From assembly GCF_964199755.1 (NCBI RefSeq), contig NC_133918.1, positions 1,054,001 to 1,118,000 on the forward strand: a stretch of DNA of 64,000 bases. The letters are read 5' to 3'. Made by a program: the position numbers and the translations under genes. The notes under the pieces were generated by a model, which saw only the letters and a program-made list of their open reading frames with translations, was not told the origin of the DNA and ran no database searches. Positions 11,401 to 21,600 of the stretch are shown in pieces (position 1 is the first letter of the stretch; each line of letters starts with the position of its first letter). This stretch comes from Larus michahellis. Its lineage: Eukaryota > Chordata > Aves > Charadriiformes > Laridae.

Positions 11401-11884
11401 GGAGGATACGTGTGAACCCAATGTTCGTGGCCCCCGAGGACTGGGGGGTTGGATACACCCATGAGCATGCGAGGTGCTGAGTGGCTCCAGGAGGACGCAA
11501 GTGTCCGGAGAAGCCACACGTGGGGCCAGGCAGAGCGGGGAACTCGCACTCCAGCGGGGCTGGTCCCTGGAGGCGCACAGTTCTCGTCTGTCCGTGCCGG
11601 TGTGTCTGGAGCAGGTGGCGGTGCGACAGCCGGTAAGACGAAGCGTGGACTCCAAGCACAGAGGGACGGGGTGACGCAGCAGTGCAGTACACGGTGAAGG
11701 CAGAACCCATTGCAACGTCCGGAGGAGAGCCGAGGTGACCACGTCACTGTCGCCAGGAATCGTTTGCTTCCCCCGCACAGTGTTACAGATCAAGAGAAGT
11801 CACTAGCGATTTTTTGAATCCAAGTAAATTGCCATGGCTACTTTGGACTACTGTAACATGGGAGCAATTCTATTCAATGGCCTT

Positions 11885-12095
11885 TAATACATTGCATTTA
11901 CATAGCACCTTTCATCCCAGGGTTTAAGTGCTTTAACGGAAGTGGGTACTGTACACCCATTAGCACGGGGGAAACCGAGGCACAGAGTGGTTAAGTGACT
12001 CGCTTTAGGTCACTCAGCAAAACCGTGGCAGAGCCTGGACAGCCTTAAACCTCCTGACTCCATCAGTTGGTTAGACCACGCTGCTGCCTCGAACG
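11885..12095 (+). repeat. MIR-like (CORE-SINE) fragment
   Basis: The plus strand contains GGGGGAAACCGAGGCACAGA then GTGGTTAAGTGACTCGCTTT, AGGTCACTCAGC, GTGGCAGAGCCTGGA, CTGACTCCAT and a distal TTAGACCACGCTGCTGCCTC. The order and spacing match the 3' half of amniote MIR elements. It is preceded by a GCATTTACATAGCACCTTTC segment typical of related ancient SINEs. It lies antisense within the PIP5K1C 3'UTR. Confidence 0.75.
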
Positions 12096-12264
12096 AAGCC
12101 ACTCCGGTCCCTGCCCTCCCCAGCAACGTGCTCCTACCAATTCTCCAGTGAGGTCTCACACTCCTTTCTGATGCACAAATAATATGACCAAAAAAAAAAA
12201 AAAAGTGCAGTAAACTAAATGTTTAAAAAAGCACATTTGTGCTGTCTCTGTGCAAAGATAAAAG

Positions 12265-12273
12265 AAATAAATA
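12265..12273 (-). promoter_or_regulatory. AU-rich element nonamer in PIP5K1C 3'UTR
   Basis: The minus strand reads TATTTATTT inside a U-rich block about 360 nt after the stop codon. UUAUUUAUU-type nonamers are binding sites for mRNA-destabilising proteins in vertebrates. A single copy gives only weak support. Confidence 0.35.
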
Positions 12274-12630
12274 CATGATTAAAAAATTAAAAAGGTTCAC
12301 AGTATCACACATGGATAGGTAGCTACGGTAGTGCACGTCTGGAAAACACTGTGTTACTACCCAGGATTCTCTACACCCAGCTGGATGTCTCCGTTGGGAG
12401 CTGCGGGTGAGCGGGTGGTTTCTCTGCTGCCCACGTCTGGGATAAGTAGAAATAAACGGTTATAGTTTTGCTCCGTTCTGAAATGCAGTGCCCGGGATCC
12501 TGCAGTGCAGCAATACTGGTGTCAGCAAGCTCTTCCCCATCCCACTGGAACGGCTGCATCAACGAAAAGGGAACACATCGACCTGCAGAGGGAATCGCTG
12601 CTCTCTGGGGCTTCTGTGTCTGCATAGAGA

Positions 12631-12633
12631 TTA
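12631..12633 (-). CDS. PIP5K1C: PIP5K1C terminal exon beginning with the stop codon
   Basis: The acceptor CTCTTTTCTCTGCCTCTTGCAG is followed directly by TAA. Because exons 15, 16 and 17 all end in phase 0, any of them spliced here terminates at once. This reproduces the known long and short C-termini. Confidence 0.88.
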   Translation of the reverse strand, partial: 

Positions 12634-15600
12634 CTGCAAGAGGCAGAGAAAAGAGAGTCAACACCCGAGCACCCGCCCCGCGTTCAGGTCTGAGCCCAGC
12701 CAACTCCCCAGAACCAAAACAAGCGTGGAGAGAGAAGGCGGCTGTTTGTTTCGCATCCTCCAGTAACGACAACACGACTGGAGAACTTCAGCTCCCCAGA
12801 GCTTTCACTGCACCAAACTATTCAGAACAAGCCACAAACCCTTGCTGAGCAGACGGGGTCTCTGCCGGCGCAGGAGATCTCGCCCGCTGCTACAGAGCTG
12901 ATCCCAGATTCAGCAGGGCTCTGCCGCAGCCATGCAAGAGCCCCATGCTGCGCAGAGGCCACAGCGGCTCCCTCTGCAAGGTCAGCTTGCAGAGGGAGCG
13001 CAAGCTCCGACCTCGACCCACCGGGCACCCGGCACACGTTTCTCGTACACTTACTGTATCGCTCTCCTCATCGGAGACAGAGTGGAGTTGAGCGCTATAG
13101 TGGAGCGGGGAGTAAACCCAACTCCTCTCGTCTGTCGGCTGCCAGAGTGGCCAGAGACGGCGGGGAGAATGCAAGGAGAGCAGCAGCAGAGCAGGGAGCA
13201 AAGGAGAGAAGAGGAAAAAAAATAAAAGGAGAAAATAAAAAGAGTAGGAAACAATACAGTAAGAACAGCTGTCCACCTGAGGGAGAGAACTGAGCTCAGT
13301 GCCAGCTCGCAGCAGAGGAGCCTTCCTCATCCTCAGTTACGTACCTGCTCCCTACCAGCTGGGACACGGGACAGCCCACCAGCAGCTGACATCGGACACT
13401 GCTCCAGCTGCAGTGGGGATGGCACAACCTCTCCTCTTGCAGGGACAGATTTTTAGAGCTTTTGAGATGCCAGGGAAACCTCAGCTCCCTGCCACAGCGT
13501 CGCCCTGCTCCAGAGGAACCGAGACACATGGGAAGTGACTGACCTAAGGGCACTGACAGAGCTCTCGGTTCCACTACCCACTCCCAGCTCTCAACCCCCC
13601 GTCTCCCAAGCCCTGTGCATTCTACAAGCTGGCATCTCCGGTGGCCAGGAGGGCTTTTACAGTGAAACCTGTTCCAGTTTGCTGTGCCTTCCCCCTTCCC
13701 TGCAGGCCAAGCAAGGCAACAATGGGTGGGTTACGACCGTGGTGGATGATGGCCACAGAAAGGAAAGAGTTATCGAAAGGAAAGAGTTATCGCCAGAGTC
13801 TTGGAGACAGTGGGGTGATGGGAACAAGTACAACAAAGGAGGCAAAACACAATTGGATCTTGGAAAGAATGAGGGGGAAGGGGACGTGCGGTGAGAGAGC
13901 CGGTTATCACAGCACCGGGCATCGGTGTGACAAAACAGGCTTCTGCTGCCGACACAGCACAGAGAAGCCCAGGCAGATTCAAGGGTTGGTGTCTGCTTCC
14001 AGCGTTCCCAGGGGGGACCCACTTCCCCTGCAAACAGGCTCTTTTGGCTCCAGAGGTGATCCCAGAGACAGGAAACTGCCCCCTTTGACTCAGCCTGGGG
14101 TTTGCAAAGGAAGAGAAATGGAACTGGGTACTTGGGAAGAAGCCTGGGGGAGGTTCCCAGGCTGGGAACTAAGTGTAACAGTCTACAATGTACAAGAAAC
14201 TACAAGAAGCCAGAGGAGCTTTGAAGCACTGGGCTCCGCATGCTGAACCCCATCGGTAATTGCAGCTACATTAGCAGAGACCGCTGGGAGGGAGGGAAGA
14301 CAAACCTGTGCCTGAAGCTTCTTACGGGGGCTCTGCTAGAGGTGCAGGAAAGCTCAACGCTGCACAAAGCCTGCCCCACATCCTGTTTTTCATCTGTCCC
14401 GACTGAACCGCGTGCTCCAGCCAGCCTCCTTCAGAGCCTTTTAGGAGCTCAGATGCAAGCAGGGAGCTGCAAACCCAGCGGGGAGATAAAGGAGCATCCG
14501 GTGCTCGGTATTAACCCTCCCGGTGCTGGGGCAGCTCAAGCCAGCCGAGGGGACAGGAGGAGCTGCTGGGAGGGGTGGCCCGTTTGCCTACAGAGGTGCA
14601 GCGCTTTCCTCACGCCAAGGCCAGGAGCACGTTACTGCCACTGCTTCCCCGTGCGCCCTGCCCGATGACCTCCCCCCTGCCTGGCACCAAACTGGCAGCT
14701 ACTGGGAGGACCACGCTATACAAATGCTTGTGCCGAGGCTCTGAGAGCACTGCCATTACCCTCCGAGGACATCAGCTCTCCCAAAGCCTGAGAAGGGAAA
14801 TATTAAAACCTACAGCACTCTGAGCCCCGCATTCAGCCCCTCAATGCTCCACTGCCTCCCTGCACCTTTTGGAAAGGAAAACACTCACTGCTCACAGAAA
14901 ACCTCCAGAGATGAGGGAGCACCTTGGTGATGCTGAGAAGGGCTGGAGAGCAGAAACCATTCCTAACCCAGCAGGAACTCCTAACTCATTTGGCTTTACG
15001 AGCTGCTCGGGATCCCAGCCACCAGAAAGAGGACCAGCCACAAGCCTAATAGAGATTATATCCGCAACTGGAATTTTAGCAGCTTCAAAACATCCTAATG
15101 GTCCCTTCGGAACGGCATCTGGCTTCCTGGGCCAAGGGAGCAGTCTAACATGACCTACAGAGGCCGGGTGCCTCTCTGTCCAGGTCTGGTGCTTGCAAGT
15201 TTGTCCAAGGGCTGGGTGACACTGCAGCCCATCCCACGGCAGGAGCTGTGTCACCAGCCTGCAGAAAAGCAGGGCAGAGCATGTGTTTCTGCAAAATCCC
15301 ACAGGGAGATCCCATTTGTGTGATTTCCATATGCTTCCCTGGTTTCTGCTGGGCTGGTTCCAAATGGCCGCAGAATACAGAGCCACAGCATCCAAGGAAA
15401 CGCAGTGCTGGCCCCAGTGTTTCAAAGCTGCAGCTCTGCTCCCCTACGCGCTAGCGTGTTCACTTACAATCCCAGAGGAAAGCGAGGTGGTTCGGAGTCT
15501 GCGCTGGCGGGGAGAGTAAATCCAGTACCTCCCATCTGTGAACTGGATGGCCCCAGGGCAAGTGAAATGAGAAAGGAAACAGAGGGAAAAAAAGGATGAT

Positions 15601-18600
15601 GTGAAAGAGAGGATGAAAGAGAAAGCAAAAAACAAGGGGTTGGGCAACTCCAGGCCTGAACGGACCAGCGGGCGGGAAAGCCGTGCGTGGGAAGAGCAGC
15701 GCCCATGCCCTGACACAGTCTCCGCACTTTTATTCCCCTGTAGGTGAGCAGGAGGATAAAGTGCTCTCCTTTCAGGAGCAGACTTCCAAAGATCAGATCA
15801 AAGTCCCCTGGGACAAATCATCCTCTGCACACAGCATCCCTTCACCGACCATCGCCCCTGGAGCACTCTCCTGCAAGAGAGCAGCCATGGACCAAGCCCC
15901 CCTGCGCTCTGGTGCAGCCTCAGTCGAGCTCCAGCTCAAGTGGTTTTCCAAGGAGAGCGGCCGTGGGAACCCAAATCAGCTTTTCCCTTCATCCCAGCAG
16001 TGACAAACACTCCACAGCACACGACACACATTTAATGCAAAACTCAAGGACTCAGATGAAGTATGAAATGCTGATGAGCAGTCAGTCACGCTCTCTGTGA
16101 GCACACACTGCACACAGATGGTTTCCTCCGGATAGGGAGGTGCCCCTCAAGTTGGGGGGAGCGCATATGCTCAGGGACAGGGAGGAAGAGGAGCTGACCC
16201 TTGCTAGAAGACACTTGCCAGTGGAGCAGGCAGTATCTGCAGGCAGCTTGCACACAGCTGCCATCCACAGGCAAAGAAAGAGCAGCCAGTGTTAGAGGGA
16301 GCTGTTTGCGTTTCGAACGGCATGCATAAAAACCCAAACAGACAAGCTTTTAAAATGGAGCCGATTCCTTCCACAGCTCCCACAAGCCTCGGAATGACTC
16401 GGCAACAAGTGAGCAGCTCTGCAGCAGAGTCATGCAAGCACAGGGAAAGGCAAAACACTGCCATTTTTAGGTTAGCCTGAAGGAGCTCATCACAAGGGCT
16501 CAGCTCATCTCCATCGCCACGTAACTGACAGCACCGAGGCGGAGCCGGGCGCCTCTTTTAATGAGAAGGTTCCAGCGCCCAGGCACGGAGGAGAGCTCTC
16601 AGGGGTCAGACCCTCAGCTCCGCCCCGTGAATCCACCGGGCAGGTACGCGTTTGCTAAAAAACTCTTCTCTGGTCTGCAGAAGCTGCTCAGATATTGCGA
16701 GAGCTGCCTGAGGAACACAGCGCCAGGCTCCACAGCACTCTGCTGCCAACCAGCAACCACCTCACTTACTCCCTGTCTCAGCACTAGATTTCCACTGCAT
16801 CACCTAACGCCTCTGCCTGCAGGGAAAGGAAAAGCCAGAGTTCACCAGAGCCCGAGGTCAGCCCCACCGCAACCACCTCCCTTCTGGCTCTAGGCCACTG
16901 TGGCGCGTTTGTTTCCAGGAAAGCAGCCGGGCTCTGTGCCTGAGGAAGGAAGAACCTCTCAGTTGCACCGACATTCACCTTGGCTGGTCCCGGGAGTGAA
17001 CACGCTGGCCTAGATAAGCCCTTCAGCACTTGTGCTTGGAAGTAGAGCAGCACACCTACAGCTACATCCACAGCACAATGACACCCATTTGAGCCCCACT
17101 AGATGCTGTCTTGAGTTCTCCAAGGGTTAATCCAGTTCCCTGCATTCAAAAACCCATCCAGCGTTAAGATCTGGAGGTGCTCAACACGAAGACGGCGTGG
17201 GGCAGACGCTGCCCCACACCCAACTGCCTGAAACAGACTGTTACAGCCTCATCCAGCCTTTCCCCCCACACCCCTAATGGGCCAGGAGGAGAAGGTATCT
17301 TACAAAGTATATGTCTGTGACTGGCACGTCATCTTCATCGGAGGCCTGGCTGGCTGGTTCGGAGGCCTGGCTGGCTGTCTCCACCTCTATCGTAGCTGCT
17401 GACGTTACAACGGCACAGGCTGAAGAAGCCGCCTCTCTGGAATGGGGAAGAAACAACAGTCGTAGTCACTGTGATCAGAAGAGGCACAAACAAGACTGTA
17501 TGATTTAGTACAGAGGAGCTGAAGATGCTCCACTGTCACATCCAGAAAGATCAGGTCAGCTCAGCTTCAATGGGGGAGCACCTGTCTCTCTTCAGGAAAG
17601 CTGGTGCCCTACAAAGTCAGCCCCCAGCACAAGTTGCCACTGACCAAATGACACCGGGCAGGCTCTGCAAAGCTGCCCAACGTTCCCAAACACTCACTCT
17701 TTGTCATCTTCTTTGGGAGTGACGATCTCAACGTCACACTTGGGCTCCAGCTCGACACTGATCTGCTGCAGCTCCTCCTCAACCCGCACCTCCTCGTGCG
17801 ACCTGGAAACCAAAGAGAGAGGCCCAAAGGCTCAGTTGGGCACTAGTTATGCACAGCCTTCAATTTTAGGTCAGCCTGAATCAGTCCTGAGTCATCCCAG
17901 CCTCTCGCACCGCAGCCTCCCACAGGACAAGCTGTGCTGGTCGCCCCGGCATGCGGCTGCCAGGCGCTGGCGGCACCAGGCTCCCAGCACAGCCCGAGCT
18001 GTTGACTTCGGCCCAGAGGAGCCACCAGACCTCCCAGGATTGAGGATGTGGATAACCAAAACTCCCAGGCAAAAAGAGTCCGTCCTGTCAGGCTGCACTG
18101 CTCAAGACTAACGAGGTGGGAAAAGAGGACAAGAAGAAAGGGATTAATTAGCCAGGGCTGCAGAAAAGACGGGCAGTGTCAAACGGAGTACGGGAGGAAA
18201 GAGGAAAACTGGCCTCTGGGGAAAACCTGTGTCCAGAGTTAGCCCAGCGTTATCTATTGACTGCACAAGGGCCAAACCCTCCAACCTCTTCCGAGACTCC
18301 CAGAGCCCCAAAGCTGCTGTAGCGCACTCCAGGGTTAACGTCAGATTTATCTGCACGCTCAGGAGCTGTTTGTGACACTCGTCAATTTAATACCTCATGC
18401 TATTAAAGTAATTGCTTGTGCTAGCAGGGCTGGTTCCATAGCCCTCGTGGGAAGGAGGAGCGGGAGCTTGCCAAGTCCAGGGCACGGTCTCGAGGACGGA
18501 CGAGCTCCGGGCTTGTCGGCAGCACCATCCTGCCCTGGCTGGGAGCCGGAGCCAGCAGGCGGCACTCCTGTCCAGCTCGGTGCCGGGATCTCGCTCCTCT

Positions 18601-21600
18601 CCTCCTCGAAGGGGTGGATCTCAGAAACCCGGAGGGAACTCCCCAGCAGATTTAGAATAATCAGAGGTGTGACACGTTCTTGAGCAAATTGGATAAGGCC
18701 TTTTTCATTTCAGCTCAGGAATGTAAATTCATGCTTTAATAACTTTGTTCTTGCACCGGCTTTCACCAGGGGATCGCAGAGTGCTCTACAAATCCACAGG
18801 TCCCTGCTCCCCTGGAAAAGGGCACACTGAGACGCCGGCACCAGAAATGGAGAAACTAGGCAAAAAATAGCAAAGGCAGCCACACTTGCATGCGGTGGTT
18901 GTAGCTGTGGCGAATCCACGACAGACAGATCTACTTCTGACCAAGTCGCTAAGCTCCCCATACGGCCCAGGGCCAGTCACGGTGATTCACCTGACCTATT
19001 TCTGGATGAAATCGCATCCGACAGCAGCTCCCTCCGTTAGATGCCAAGGGAGTAACTTGAGTGAAGTCACTGCATTTTGCCGAATGGGTCCCACCACCGC
19101 TGCCTGAGATTAAGTCTCCAATTTTCAGCAATCTCACACAATGGTGAGGTGCTTCGCAGGTGCCTGACACTTCAACGAGTGCTGCAAATCAACAGCAGGT
19201 AGGTCCTCACCCTCCAGTGACAGGAATTTACCAAGCCTCAGCAACACGCAGCATCCAGAGGTATTTTCATTATGAAATACCACACAAAGGCATTTTTTTT
19301 TCCACGGTGTACGTGGTCTGAAGCTCAGCAAATCACTAAAAGCTAAGAACCAGGGGAGATGTAAGACTAAGACAGTGCAAACCCTCATCTTCCAAAGTCC
19401 TTGCCTTCCTGTGAAGCGCCAAACACCGACTGCAGGGAGAGAGGACATCAGCCTGCCCAGCAGCTCCTCTGGCTACGGCACATCCCAAGACCAAGTCTCG
19501 GATGTGCGTTTCAAAGTCTGTGCCTACAACACTTACGCGGTGTCCTGGAAAGCCAGGGCAGAGTCGGCAGCAAACACAGGGTCCTCATGCAGATCACGCT
19601 GACACAGGCAATGGGGTCATTTTTAGTGGTGCAAAAATATGCAAGATAATTACGTGATACGAGCCTCTAAATCCGGACATCCCTACGCAGCAGGGGATTT
19701 TTGTCCTGCCTTGCCCTTGGCTCTGAGCCACCTATCACCACAGGAGGGGTAAAAAAAAAAACACCCTCAAAGTACCCGAGTTTCTGAAAACACGGGAAGG
19801 TTCTTCTCTGGGGTCTAAGGGTGCTCAGTGCCTCGCAGCCAAAGCCCTTTCCCACATTCACACCCGCCGCAGCCAGGCGGCAGGAGATGCACGGAGGGAC
19901 ATCTCTTCTCTTCCTGCTGGTGAGGCTCATTTACCCAAAGCGGGACGTAAATGACCTTCCTCGATTCTGGTGCTGGTTGGGTGAGTAAATTTGGACAACT
20001 CAGTCCTTTGTAGACTTTCCTGGGCCCTTTCCCATCAAATAACAGGAGTGATATTTAAGATTCCTTGCAAAGCACTGAGAGATCTGCTTGTAAGGAAAAT
20101 TCCGTGTAAGAAATGGGGATCATTTGATTGCGAGCGGCAGCTCAGCACCCTGCCACATACACGAGGTCTCTGTGCAGCAGCGCAAGAAGAGATGAAACAC
20201 TTTTCTCACCTGCCATCCTGCCCTGAGGAGTGTGTGCGCCTCCTGCAGAAAGAAACCAGAACAGTAGATTCTGAGGAGCGATTTAAGACAGAAATCCTAC
20301 ACTGCCCCCAAATCTAACTCCCCACCCCATGAGGGAGATGTTCTACTTAACAGCTGACACTTCTCCCAGCAATAATTAATCCCATCAAAGCTGTGTCGTC
20401 TTGCTCCCAGGAGAGATTTAATTAAAATCGGTCATTAGCATTCCAGAGCATAGGGCAGCCTGCCGAAATGTGCAGCACGAAGAGGAACGGCAGCCGCCTG
20501 CCGGCAGTGGGAGCAGGGGACGGACGCTGTCCTCACCTGTACCTGGGCTGCTCAGAGGTCTCCGAAGGGGATCGCTCAGGAACAGAGAGAGATGTTGAAG
20601 ATAGTGTCGTGGCTATGGAGGCCGTAGTAGCTTCTTCAAAGGAAGGAGGTGTGCAGGGCAGCAGGTCTGGCCTGCCTGCTGGCCCGGAGTGGAGGGCAGG
20701 AGAAGCACAGGAGGAAAGAGATGAGTAGGTCAAACACCAACACCTCACCTACACCAGCCCTGTGCGGGGCTGTTCCACCACCAACCCCCGCACACCCTCA
20801 CTGGGACTGGTCACTTAAAACCACAAACAGGCGAGAAGTTGAGCTGGGTTCACGAACGCAGCAGCTTCTCCCCAGGCATCCTCTAGAGAGAGCCAGTAAG
20901 CACCACTGCCAGCAGGACAGACAGCAGCTACAGGAAACGTAACGCCAATGAAGGCATCTCACTGGTAAACCAAAGCTGGATTAAAGGCTTGGGTTGCCAG
21001 AGATAAATATCCAAGTGAATTAAGAGATGAATCGAGTGCTCACTGCTTCGTACGGGTAGAAATCTAACGCCTACTCATTCGAGAAGCCTGTCCTTCACCA
21101 CTCTAGCCCAGAGGGACGTGATGAAAAGGCAGCACGGAACCAGGCCATTTGGGTTTTTTTCTAATAGCAACGTCATGCCCCTTATGTCCAAACGCTGTCA
21201 CTGGAGTCCTGCACTTCCCAGTGCGTTCCCCACCTTTGCTTTTTTTAAGGGTGGAAAATTCAACTTTGTGATCATTTTTGGGCTACGACTGCTGGCGCCA
21301 GTTGGCAGCTGCTGCCTTGCAGCGGTGACGCAAGCGACCATTTGTACTGCAGAACCACAGCGTGCTGCAAAGAAGGGATTCGGTCTTCCCCGATGCAGAG
21401 GCGCTGCTTCCCCAATCAACTAACCATCGGTGCTGTGACAAAACAATATACTCTTACCTTCTCCCCTGTCCTGGTTAAGTTTAGCACCTGCAAGGCACAG
21501 CAAGACACGCGATGAAGAGCTGTCCCTCGAGGAAGACATGTGGTTGGTGCACAGTGGGGAACTTGACGAGAACAGGGGAGGATCCTAAGGAACCGCTAGG

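Larger units (their letters stand above)
8428..12630 (-). other. PIP5K1C: PIP5K1C 3' untranslated region (inferred)
   Basis: From the stop codon at 12633-12631 the minus strand runs about 4.2 kb without a recognised gene to a candidate cleavage site near 8425. A multi-kilobase 3'UTR is usual for this gene in mammals. It contains a MIR-like SINE, an AU-rich element, poly-U (8490-8560) and a poly-G tract (plus-strand C run near 8642). The far end is uncertain. Confidence 0.5.

Noticed and set aside
18690-19260. Possible second ancient SINE near 18.7-19.2 kb
   Set aside because: A few words recall MIR-type elements (GAGTGCTCTACAAAT, GGAGAAACTAGG), but the order is too degraded to support a call.
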